Shown here one piece after another: positions 11,101-21,800 of a DNA stretch of 64,000 nt. The translations under genes were made by a program, and so were the position numbers. Origin of the DNA: Neodontobutis hainanensis (Eukaryota; Chordata; Actinopteri; Gobiiformes; Odontobutidae); the NCBI GenBank assembly GCA_024349245.1, contig JALDNG010005164.1, positions 1 to 64,000 on the forward strand. Reading direction: 5' to 3'. Numbering within the stretch: position 1 is the first letter of the stretch; the number at the start of each line of letters is the position of its first letter. Below the pieces are notes generated by a model that ran no database searches, was not told the DNA's origin, and worked only from the letters and a program-made list of their open reading frames with translations.

Positions 11101-13232
11101 GTGATAAAACTGAGTTTTACAGAGACAGTATGGAACAAATCTACACTGAACAAAACCCTGAAGAAATTGGAAAACAGAAAGAAGACGAATAATTAGAAAT
11201 AATAACTGCTGAACTAACATTTTAAAATGATCAATGGCACTGACCTTTTATTTTATGATTTTATGTTTATTTTTTATGTTATTTTTGTTTTGAGCCATGG
11301 TTTTCACAAGTCTCAAAAAAGAGAGGGAGAAAGAAGATTTAAACTAACTGTATTAAAGTGAAGAGGGGATAATGGTTAGCATGAGGCTATAACAACAGTG
11401 TTTAATACAGTAAAAAATTAGTTTAAATCAAAAATAAATAAAGAAAGAAGGTTGACAGGACCATTCTGGAGAAGCACTGTTTGGTCTGATTGAGCCAAAC
11501 CTTTCAGATTAAAGTAGATTTCCAGCAGACCATATCTGTGGAAACAGGGTTTATCTGTTGTTTAATTTTTATGGTTTAAGTTTTAAGAGCTGTTTTGGTT
11601 TCGTTTGACAAAAGCCTGGAGGCACTTTCTATGTAAAAAAAAAATGTCAGAAAACGTTCTGATTTGTTTGTTTGTTCTTTATTTGGATGCAAGCCAACTA
11701 CAACAAGTACCAGTTCAAAAAAGAAAAGAAGATTTGACAATTAATATAGCCACCAGTAAGAGCTAATGTTAACATAGTTCTTTGAACTTATAGTCATCTT
11801 GGTTTACACCTAGGAGTACACATGTGAGCAGGGCTAGTGACAGAAGTCACAGGACGTCCTGTAACATCACTCTGAACTGGACAAACTGAGAGATCAGGGA
11901 CAGGTGCAGTGCAAAGCAGAAGTCTGGAGATTTTGTGAAAGTAAGATCATTAGACCAGCATTGCCTGCTGACCGGAAACATGTGTCCTTAAAGGATCCTT
12001 GTTTTATTTGTTCAAATACAATGTGACAGAGAACATTGTGAAACAGGAGTTCCTTCAGGTTTATTTGAGAGCCCCAGATACATCGACGACAGGGGGCTCC
12101 TTCGAGGTGTCCTTAATGAATATAAGGCTAAAATTCAATTAGTACTGAAATTAGAATTTTACCTTTGAGACAATTTATGCAAATGTGGATTAAATTAATT
12201 AGATTTATAACCAACAAAGGTTTATGAATTGCACAAGAGATGCTGTAACTGTGAATTAAAACTGGAAATGGTTTAAAACTGGTCCAAGGACTGGACAGAA
12301 CAAATAGCACTGAGCATGCTTTGAGCTGAAAAGGTGGGATCTACAACATGATTTCATCCAAAGTAAAACAGTTCAAGTTAACAGTACAACTAAAGCCTTT
12401 AAGAAAGAGCTTCACACTCGCGGAAGAATTGGCAGAGTATTCTGGAGTAGAGTAATTGATTTTGACCTGGTTCTACAAAATAGTTACAAAATATCTGGAA
12501 AAGTGACTGGCATTTTAAATCTGTGTTGAGATACATGTACTTGATGTACTTGTGTGGCACTTCCAAGTCTTATAACTTTTGTTTGTGTTGCTTTCCATGT
12601 ATCCGGAGCTTGTTGGTGAGATTGATGGATGTGGCCATTGCTGGGTCAACATTCCTGGACATGCACCTGCCCAACAACTGTGGTCGAGGCTTTGACCTCA
12701 GATGAACGCTTTGATATCTGAGGGACGTTAACGTTTGCATGTACACCAACGGGACAACAGCTCCAGGACAGATTAGTCCTAAGGGCCGAATGGTTCATTC
12801 AAGTTTTTATGCTTAAGAGAATTGAATTTAAGAATTAGAACATATGCACTTATAGCACCATATGAACTTATGCACATAAAGAATGTGTATAAGTCTCACT
12901 CCTATTTATGTTTCTTTTTGTTATAAGGTCAGCGACCGGATATGCAGGGTCAGGCCGGAGCTCTTGAGTTCGATGGGATGACCAGCTTAACCTCCGGCAC
13001 CTTTTCTTCATTCTTTTGGAGTGAAGACATGTTTTTGATTGAAACACATATTATTGAGTTTAAACAATCAGTATAGTAATCCCTGGTGATTTTTCTGTTC
13101 TGAATTGTTGTAATCTTTTCTTTCTGTGTCATCATTTAATTAGTTACCATATTTTATAGTTTAGTTTAGTACAATTCACATCAAGGTGGGTTATTTTGAT
13201 TTATGCCATGTTAGGCATAAACAAAGGGGATA
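8114..13232 (+). other. ERV1 non-coding internal region
   Basis: About 5.1 kb with no recognisable retroviral protein. Visible structure: three scattered copies of a GTG(T/A/G)GACGC(G/A)GTGA-like motif in the leader (about 8240, 8507, 8953), a CCA-repeat/Pro-rich stretch (9170-9220), a GC-box-like patch at 10008-10020, a 62-codon ORF at 11004-11192 preserved only in part in copy C (38540-38680), and a block shared by copies A, B and C (12047-12640). The 3' end runs into ACAAAGGGGA, the polypurine tract, at about 13221-13230. Confidence 0.6.
9187..9216 (+). repeat. (CCA)n microsatellite
   Basis: About ten CAC/CCA triplets inside a proline-rich frame (ORF 9076-9348). Probably simple-sequence expansion rather than a real coding region. 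Confidence 0.9.
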
Positions 13233-13490
13233 TGTATGGAGTTTCTTTTGTCTTTTTTATTCAAACAAACATATTGTGTTTGAGAGTAAAACTAATTATT
13301 TTGTAATTAAAAAAATATATATTGCAAAAAGTTGTTAACAGAATTATTTGCAGTGCATGTAAATCTTTGAAAACCTTTATTTTTCCTTGTGCACTTCGAG
13401 AACTTTTCATCCCAAACCCACACATTTTGCTCTCTTTTCTGCTGTCTTTTTTTGCAGGTCAAAATATTTTGCTTGCGAGGTGAATAGGTT

Positions 13491-13562
13491 TGCAAGCTGA
13501 AAAGTTTTGCAAGCTGAAAAGTTTTGCAAGTTGAAAAGTTTTGCGAATTGAAAAGTTTCGTT
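13491..13562 (+). repeat. 17-bp subterminal tandem array in left TIR
   Basis: Four to five copies of TTTGCAAGCTGAAAAGT with slight variation (AGTTG, GAATTG). The mirrored array is at about 35298-35356 in the right TIR. Arrays like this are often transposase-binding sites; that role is inferred. Confidence 0.8.
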
Positions 13563-13623
13563 TGCACGTGAAGCTGTAGCTCAGTGGGCGGTCTCTACCA
13601 ACCAGGATGAAAGACATTTTTCT

Positions 13624-13747
13624 ATTGGTCACCCTCGATTGAAGTGACAATTTGGCCACGCCCACTACGGTTTCCCGCCGCTGCTGCTGCTGCCACCGAG
13701 AAGAAGCGAAGCAAAGCGAGAATGGCGAGCAAGAAGTCGTTCACTGC
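13624..13747 (+). promoter_or_regulatory. Putative promoter and first exon in left TIR
   Basis: An inverted CCAAT box (ATTGG, 13624-13628) and CCACGCCC (about 13656-13663) precede a GC-rich leader. ATG at 13722 then opens a 26-nt exon reading M-A-S-K-K-S-F-T, followed by GTAAGA. The right TIR has the same arrangement on the other strand. It would drive the transposase gene. Confidence 0.55.
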
Positions 13748-15198
13748 GTAAGATAACTCATTTAATATCATTAACGCAGTGACAAGTGAACTGAATGATT
13801 CTCTCTTCTTATGCTGTCCCATTTAACATTGGCTGGACCAGTCTGTAGTTAGTGTTACCGTTGACACTAGCAGCCAGAGCCACCATAACGCTTTGCCGTG
13901 TGGTCGATGTCCAGTGTTGCTAGCTGAGCTGACATTCATAATCACATTGGATTTTATCAGCGTAAAGGTTAAGAGACAATATTTTCGATGTTCGTAGAGT
14001 TCTGGGGGTGACGTCACGCCATTTGGAGCATAATTCTGAAAACTCTGGATCAAACATTGAGTTGATAGATTATTTAGCACCAGTGCATTGAATCTGTTAA
14101 CGAAACTGCATGTCTCTAGAACTCCAAAAGTTATAGTACCTTTAAGTAAATACATAACAGTAATTGTAATTTGTGATCAATTAACTGATTTTTGATTTAG
14201 TCAAACTGAGTGCACAATTAAAATATATATGCTTCTAAATTTTATGTATTTGTTACATCAGCTAATTTTGTTTTTAATGTTTGTCTTTTCAGGACTACAC
14301 AATGACAGATTTTGCATAGGTCTGTGGATAGACTTGGTTGCATTGTTAATAGGCATTCCATTGACTTTGAATATCTCCAGTTTGTTTGCTGTCAGGAGTT
14401 ACAGTTTGTTCGAGCTGGAGCATCATATATAGACATACCCCAAGGTGTGGTGGATGCTGTAGAACAGTTAAATGAAGTTATTGCCAATTATTTTTAAAAT
14501 AGTGATGTCCCTCCATTGTTGGACAATGTAGCTGTACCTGAATGGAGTGGAAGTGTGGGGCGTCCCAGACTAAACATACAAAAAGAAACTCTCCAAGATT
14601 TGCTCAGCATGCACTTACCTCTGGCCTCTTTGGCTGAAGTGCATGGCATTTCAAGTGAACCTTATACAGGCGAATGAAAGAGAAAAGTCTGTCTGTTCGG
14701 AGCAACTATTCTGATCTTTCTGATCATGAACTTGATCAGAAGGTTAGATCTATAAATGCTGGATGCTGGATACAGGCGGGTGAAAGGGTCTCTACAAGCA
14801 ATGGGACATCGAGTTACATGGAGAAGAGTAAAAATGTCTGCGACGTGTGGATGGTGCATGAGTACTTTCAAGGATGATCCAGCTGTCATGCGTCGCAAGA
14901 CGTACATACTCTGTTCCTGCTCCTTTGTCTCTTGTGCACATAGACACGAATCATAAGTTGATAAGGCAATTTTTAATACTTTTATTTTTAATTAAACATT
15001 AATCATAGCTTTACCATACGTTTGTCTTGTGTAATTTGTGATGTTGATGTTATATTGCTAAATCTCATACATACCAAAAGTTTGGGATCTGTAGATTTAA
15101 AAATATATATTTTAGAAAAAGTCTCTTGTCCTCATCAAAGCTGAATGAATTTGATGCAAAACAAGTTAAAACAATAAAATTGTGAAATTACAATGTAA

Positions 15199-15340
15199 AG
15201 TACATTTAGTCATTTAGCGCTTTTATCCAAAGCGACTTACAAGTGAGGAAAACAATGGAAGCAATTTCAACAACACAAGGTAACAAAAAGCATGAGTGCA
15301 CAAAAAAATAGTCAGTTAAAACCTAGCACAGCATACAAAG
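15199..15340 (-). mobile_element. L2 LINE 3' tail fragment (antisense)
   Basis: Reverse complement of 52770-52905 with few differences, including the diagnostic ACTTGTAAGTCGCTTTGG block and a 4-bp gap in the GCGTCTGCTAAATG motif. It lies in a transposase intron. High similarity to the L2 at 51375 points to the same subfamily. Confidence 0.9.
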
Positions 15341-15358
15341 TAACTTTCTTCAATGCGA

Positions 15359-15363
<5 letters not shown>

Positions 15364-15410
<47 letters not shown>
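15364..15410 (+). repeat. (GT)n microsatellite
   Basis: About 23 uninterrupted GT units followed by ATATGTATAT. It causes artefactual cysteine-valine ORFs on both strands. Confidence 0.95.
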
Positions 15411-15416
<6 letters not shown>

Positions 15417-15819
15417 ATATATAATTAGTGTAATTTATTCCTGTGAACAGAGCAGAATTTTCAGCATCATTACTCCAGTCTTCAGTGTCACAGAAATCAT
15501 CATATGAGTTGATGCTCAAGAAAAATGTCTTATCATTATTAATGTTGAAAACTTTTATCTACAAATTTGTTTCCGTATTCTTCAAGTTCAAAAGAACAGT
15601 TAATTTGAAATAAAATATTTTGTAACATTACACACTACTGTTCAAAAAATAAATTAGTTTATTAATAATAGGTAGGGAATGATGCATACAATTTATCAGA
15701 ATTGACAGTAAAGACATTTATAATGTAAAAAATATTTATATTTTAAATTGTAAAGTATTTTACACTATTACTGTTTATGCTATATTTTGGATCAAAGAAA
15801 TGCAGAAGAGACTGATCAT

Positions 15820-15844
15820 AATTTTTTTTTTTTTTTTTTTTTTT
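15820..15844 (+). repeat. Poly(T) tract before a transposase exon
   Basis: A run of T, then TTTTTTTATATATAG about 35 bp on, upstream of the exon at 15877. It probably overlaps the polypyrimidine tract of that acceptor. Confidence 0.8.
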
Positions 15845-17764
15845 AATGTGTGAATACTGTCTTTTTTTATATATAGGTACAACATAGTGATTTTTGGGGC
15901 TGTCGATGGCTTTTCAAGGAAGGTGTGTATTTATTTATTAACCCTTCATAATTTCTCTTGTATATCTTGCATATCAATATTATGCTGTTGTGTCCAACTC
16001 CTGAACAGATCTTTTACCTGGATGTTGCTGGGAATAACAAAGCCAAAACAGCTTTTGGGTTTTTCATGGATGGAGTAGAAAAAAATGGATGGCCATCAAG
16101 GTATGCACATTATACGGATCGATTTCTCACAAATTATTTACAGAAATGGTCCCACTGATAATTAGGGATCTTATGACTACAGTTTTAAACATTTCATAAA
16201 GTATCCAGAAAAAGAGCCACATTATGTTACAAACCTTTTCTTTCAAAGGAACATTGTTCATAAAAGATCTGTATAAGATCCTTTTCCATATAAAGACTTT
16301 GTTTTTACCATTTTTACAAATTTACTGGGAGCATAAATATTGTGAAGAAAAAGGTTTTTTGTAAGATACTCTTTTTACAGATTACTTATAGTACCCAGTC
16401 ATAATCAGGTACTGGAGCTGCCCATGCTATAAAGATTGTTTGAGCCGAGTTTGGTGATGTGACTATCGTGAATGTGCACATCGCAATATCAATGATAAAA
16501 CAATACATTGGGCAGCCCTAGGTTGTAGATTTAAGGCTCTTGACTTGGACTCAACACACACAATACTTCTAATAATCAACTTTTTTTTCTGATTGTTTTA
16601 GAGTACGAGCAGACCAAGGGGTTGAGAATATAGACATTGCTCGGTGCATGTTTACAGTGCGAGGAACTGGCCGTGGCAGCTTTATTGCTGGCAAAGCGTG
16701 CATAACCAGAGGTAATTAAATAGGAGAGCATGGTTAATGTATTTTTCTTATACACTTTTTTTTTATGTAAAATTTTAAAATGCTTTGCCATTAAATCAAC
16801 ACCTTACACTTTTCTCTGCCTTAGAATAGAACGGCTATGGAGAGATGTTTGGACTGCTGTAACTTCAAGTTACTACAATGTTCTCCACATTTTGGAAGAG
16901 GAGGGATTAATTGACCTGTCAAATGCTGTTCACCTATTCTGTGTGAGCTATGTTTTCATCCCCAGAATACCAACAGATTTGCAGCATTTCATAAAGATGT
17001 GGAACTGTCATCCCTTGCAAACGGAGGGAAAATTGTCACCGAATCAGCTTTGGAATATTGGGATGTTGCAAGCACCTGTGTCAGAGCCTGATTTTGCAGA
17101 GGTATGCATTACTTAAGATAGATAAAACATACTACCTTATGGTACTTTGTAAGGTGATTGTTCTTGTAATCAATGCCTGTCACTCCCTGCCACCCAGATT
17201 TTGCAAGCAGAGGAATTATTCTTCCAGAATCCACAGAGTGTTGACTCTGAATATTGTCCCAGAGATACCTTGCCCCTTGGCACCTGAAGATTTTGCTACT
17301 TTACAGAATCAAGTGAACCCACTTGTTGAGTCCACTTGTTTTGGCTATGACATCTACGTACAAGCATGTCAATTAACTTTAAATTTAATGTTATAAATAT
17401 ATAAAGTGTAGGCATGTTCGTTCATGCTTTCTCGCGATTTGAACTCTGTAGTGGACTGAGCTCTTTGTAGTGGAACAAGCTTTCTGTAGTGAACTGATTT
17501 ATTGTTTTACATCTATCACATTGTACATAGCAAATAGATCATGACACTCCTGTGGCTTTTTCTGCATGACTTTGATTAGATCGTATATCTCAAGGCCCAC
17601 ACTCAGTTGTTGCAGCATTGGGATGCGTTTTGTAGTAATGTGTCTTGTAATACAAGAGCTCTGGCAAAACAAGAATAAAGACAAAAATAAAACATTAAAA
17701 TGCTTCAAATTTAAAAACAGGACATTCAAAACAACAAAACAAATTATACAATTTATTTGCATAA

Positions 17765-18180
17765 TGATATCAAGTAAGTTTATTTCAATGTATGGTTTTT
17801 CTGTCTGACTGTGGAATGTAACTCTACAGGATGTATTTAGGCTAATTGACTGGAATGTTAGGAACAGACATGGGTCATAAAGGCTGACCCCAGGCTAACT
17901 GAGTTTAGGGCCACTTCCTTTCCTCTAGTAGAAACAGGTCTTATGACCATAGTGGTAGGTCAGAGGTCACGTGAACAAAGACCACTTCTGTGTCACACCA
18001 TATAGGATGACGGTTGATGTAAACCAGATGATGTTTGTAGGAGGTATTTAAGGACTGTGCTTCTTATACTCGGGGTCAGTCAGTCTCGGAAGAGTGGCGG
18101 AACTCAGATATCTGAATAAAACCTGATATGAACCAGATCGAACAGCCTGGCTAAATTTTTGGACTTTCTGCTTGACAACA
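17765..18180 (+). repeat. ERV2 5' LTR (416 bp)
   Basis: TGATATCAAG...CTTGACAACA, same length and, by eye, same sequence as 25368-25783. Preceded by CATAA. Confidence 0.95.
18045..18120 (+). promoter_or_regulatory. ERV2 LTR TATA-like box and AATAAA signal
   Basis: TATTTAAG at 18045-18052 and AATAAA at 18115-18120, about 65 bp apart, repeated at 25648 and 25718 in the 3' LTR. A start of the R region near CTTATACTCGGGGTCAGTCA is the likely transcription start (inferred). Confidence 0.6.
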
Positions 18181-18182
18181 AA

Positions 18183-18200
18183 TGGCGTCACGAACAGGAT
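18183..18200 (+). promoter_or_regulatory. ERV2 primer-binding-site candidate
   Basis: TGGCGTCACGAACAGGAT starts 2 bp after the LTR, with the TGG start typical of retroviral primer sites. I could not assign the cognate tRNA with confidence. Confidence 0.55.
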
Positions 18201-18479
18201 CAGCATGAGATTGCACTGGTAGGACAATGATTCTGTTATATTAGTGCATGTAGCTGATCTTAAAGTACCTGTAAGCAGAGAGGTCTTAGATGTAAGTGTT
18301 TCTATTATAATCAATATAACTCAATTGTGGGTTTATAGATTAATTGTTAAAAAGGGAAATAAGAGTTTGTAAGTGAGCTACTGATTCCTGATATTGCATT
18401 CTAGATGTAACAGTTTATTGAGACACTCGCTGGTGGTCCTGAGGATTTTCATGACAGAATTTAGGAGTTTTTATTTGCA

Positions 18480-18825
18480 GGGTTTCCTGAAGTTAGATTT
18501 GCAGGGGTCTCCTGAATCTCCGTTTGCAGGGGTTTCCTGAACGTATTTGAAAGTTTATGAAGTTAGATTTGCAGGGGTCTCCTGAATCTCCGTTTGCAGG
18601 GTTTCCTGAACGTGTTTGAAAGTTTATGAAGTTAGATTTGCAGGGTCTCCTGAATCTCCGTTTACAGGGGTTTCCTGAACGTGTTTGAAAGTTTATGAAG
18701 TTAGATTTGCAGGGGTCTCCTGAATCTCCGTTTGCAGGGGTTTCCTGAACGTATTTGAAAGTTTATGAAGTTTCATTTGGCAGGGTCTCCTGAAGTTTTA
18801 TTTGGCAGGGGTTTCCTGAAAGTAG
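18480..18825 (+). repeat. ERV2 leader minisatellite, unit of about 68 bp
   Basis: About four full units plus partial ones. Each has GTTAGATTTGCAGGGGTCTC, then CTGAATCTCCGTTTGCAGGG, then GTTTCCTGAACGT(A/G)TTTGAAAGTTTATGAA. The nested core GCAGGGGTYTCCTGAA occurs twice per unit, so the unit is itself a diverged dimer. Confidence 0.9.
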
Positions 18826-21800
18826 TGTCCGAAAGGGACAGCTACGATAGAGCTATAGGTCTATAGGACGTGCTGAACCTAACATAACGGTGAAAATCCA
18901 TGTGCCGATTCGCGGCTGGCTAATAGCGAATTGCCCTAGAGAGACGTTTATAGGAGTTAAGGTAAACCCTACGAGGCACAGATCAAAAGGGGATCTGGCG
19001 AAGTGTATGAAGGAGACCAAGGAGTGTCCCATTAATACTGTTGTGAGGAAACAATATCAGCGTCGAAATTGTATTGGAATCTTTAGAAAAGCACATATTG
19101 GTGCTATAAAATATTCAAGGCTTGTGCTGTCTGGTTCATTCAGGTTTGTATGTAAACTTGTAAATATATGTGTTTAATGCATGCTAGTATCAACAAGGGG
19201 TTAAATTAGATGATAAAAGAAATGTACCAACAGGAAAGTTAAGTCTAGAGAACAACCAAAGAGGAATAGAAAAAGTAACAAGCAAGAAACAGAAACTAAG
19301 CTAAAACCCTGTTGATATAATGGTGATTAATAAGTAATAATTAGTCAGAGGACATATAGATGTCTTTGTGTAAATAGAAAATATGTATGTTTTATAAAAA
19401 TAAAAAAATTAGCGCAAAGATAAAATCTAACTTAAAGTATGAGATATACCGCCCGAGGCTCGAGCCAGTGTTTATAGACAATATTCTAAATCATGGGGCA
19501 AACCAGTCAGACATGTGGAGAAGTTTTGTTTTGGGTTTGTTTTTGTTTTGTTTAAACTGAAGAGCTTATATGATTATAAGACATATGGGTTTTAAATGAT
19601 TAGAGACATAATAATTTAGATATAGACACAGACACAATGAATACATAACAGATCTAACACGTCTGCTGTGAGGAGCATGTCTCTCCCTCTCAGCCTCAGG
19701 TCACCTCAGAGCTGAAACCAGAGAACTACATCAGAGGAGGGGCCGAATCGGACAGCAGCCCAAGGGACAATGAGAGCTGCAGACACAGCCTGGACAGGAT
19801 GAGTGCATGGCCTTCCGTCCAAATGCACCAAGAAGACCAAGTGACTTCATTAAAGATGAGTGGAAACGAATGGAACTTTATGTACTTGTGCCGTACAATG
19901 CACAGAGACACAGACACAGAGAGGAACGCTCCCTACGTCACAAGTGGAGTTAATTGATAAGAAACAAAGAAGAAGACGACGACAATGAACATTTGACGAC
20001 ATAAGACCACCCGTCCTGATGTTTGAATGAATCAACATCAGAGACTTTCAAACAAACAAAGACTGTCGTGGAGAAACACTCTGGCAAAATCAACACATCT
20101 GGTGACGAGCAGAGGGGTTTGACGCACACAGTACAGACACACAGAACACACACACACACACACATGAGAGGGTAACTGCAACAAAACCACACAGTCTTAT
20201 GTCTCAAATAAGTTTAAGTGGGCAAATGCAAATTGATAGATTGAAGGGGATATTGATCACGTTAAGGATAATAGTATCATATGATCACTTGATCATTCAA
20301 GTTTCAGAGAGGTTTAACCACATGTATGCTGAACGGGATTTTAGAAGTAGACATAAGCATGATGAAGGGAAAGCCCAGACAAACTGAAGGTTAAAAGCAT
20401 GTTTTTTGAAAGTGGCTTAAAGATCCATTACAGTAAATTAACTGAATTTAATATTTATAATTCTGTTATTTTTGTTGTTTTCAGGCCTGCAATGGCCTCC
20501 AAGGTTTTTCTCCACATGTCTCTGGTCAGGTCAACTTTGCTGACAAGCACGGCCGGGGCTCAGGTGTGTGAACTTTAAACAGCTGTAATTAAGAACGGGC
20601 CCCAGTAAAATTCCACAACACCGGTGAGTTTTATTCTGCAGCTGCTATTAACAAACTGAGCTCATGTTGAAATAGTGATAACATTTAGAGGACACAACAT
20701 CAAACCAGTTGTTGTGATAAGCCCAGATTAATAAGTATAAAAGTATTTAAAGGTTGTAAAACGTTGAATCAAAATGATCTAAACCAAATATTTTCTGCCA
20801 AAGCATGCTCAAATCTTAAATCCAGCTGGTATAAAATAACAATGTAAATGTGTTAACTTCAGTTAATCAAAGAGAAAAGCAAATATTATTTTAAGAGTGT
20901 TTTTAAAAGTTGTTGCAACATTTGGCTAAAAAGGTCACAATATAAAGAAATTACAATTGGTCCAACAGTGATCTTTGTGGGAGATGTGTCACAGACAGGG
21001 TAACATCCTGTGCCCAAATATAGAACCTGCCAACCAAGCATTTCCAAAGTTCTATGAGAACAAAACTATGATGACGTCATCTTAAATTGCGCGCAGCGAA
21101 AAAGGCCTGGCTTAAGCAACTGCTGACTGCTTCTTTTGACTCGACTAACAAATGGACTAAACTAACATGGTGTGTCTGGTGTCTGAATGTGAGGGGTATT
21201 AACTACTTTTATTATTTACAGGAGGTGATACCTGCTCATGTATACATCCTCAAATGGAGTTTGTTGAGCTCAAGTCTATCTCCGTGTGTTGATACAAATC
21301 CTTTTCTAACAGGTTTCTATGATGGATGCAGCAGCTTAAATAATTTTGTCCTTAACAGGCATTGCCAAGGATGAACGAGGATGAAATAACCAAAATGATT
21401 ATGTAATGATTTATTGTAAGATACAGGCCTGAGTTTTTTTCAGCTGGAACCAACAGGACACAAAACGAAAACAACGAATGAAGAATAAAGAGAAAAATTA
21501 CGAATGATAATCTGGTAACAACTTAAAATTGGTAAGTTCATTCTTTTCAATTACATATTTCCTAACTTTGAGAGTTGAACGGTGAGTCTAGAGGAATTAA
21601 TAGTGCATCTTTTTATTTTGATAACATCAACTTGTGGTTTTATAGCAGCAAACTAGACTTAACTAGAATTTAAGATTCTACAACAGTCTCCTAACTTAAC
21701 CTTGTGATGGTTAAAAGGTGTCAGAGAAAGATAATGAAATCATATTTGAGATTGTTAACTGGGTGAAAGTTTAAGAGTCAAACCTCCAATATTTACCTTA

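Larger units (their letters stand above)
13235..13908 (+). repeat. Left terminal inverted repeat of the IS3EU-like element
   Basis: About 675 bp matching the reverse complement of about 34935-35626, with moderate divergence and small indels. It contains a 17-bp subrepeat array, a CCAAT/CACCC promoter-like block and an ATG-bearing first exon (13722-13747). The conserved inner limit is near CCATAACGCTTTGCCGTG. Confidence 0.9.
13722..17396 (+). pseudogene. IS3EU-like transposase with retroviral-type integrase core
   Basis: Candidate exons run from the TIR start codon (13722) to about 17396. The N-terminal region (14320-14760) holds G-R-P-R-L-N-I and a helix-turn-helix-like block ending R-R-M-K-E-K-S-L-S-V-R. 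The integrase core follows. The first Asp is in L-V-H-I-D-T-N-H-K (about 14935-14960). F-G-A-V-D-G-F-S-R is in a short exon at 15893. The second Asp is in R-V-R-A-D-Q-G-V-E-N (16602-16631). The Glu is in R-I-E-R-L-W-R-D-V-W (about 16825-16855). A C-terminal H-P-L-Q-T-E-G-K-L-S-P-N-Q-L-W block closes the domain. Introns are short with GT-AG borders. Breaks: a stop after N-Y-F at 14497, frame changes near 14850 and 16700, and an L2 tail plus a GT repeat in an intron. All three acidic residues survive, but the gene is not translatable as is. Confidence 0.8.

Noticed and set aside
13575..13612. Possible tRNA-like A box (GTAGCTCAGTGGGCGG) in the IS3EU-like TIR
   Set aside because: No B box, acceptor pairing or anticodon arm follows at proper spacing; the same sequence is simply part of both TIRs.
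15292..15519. Cys-Val and Thr-His repeat ORFs on both strands
   Set aside because: Artefact of the (GT)n tract.
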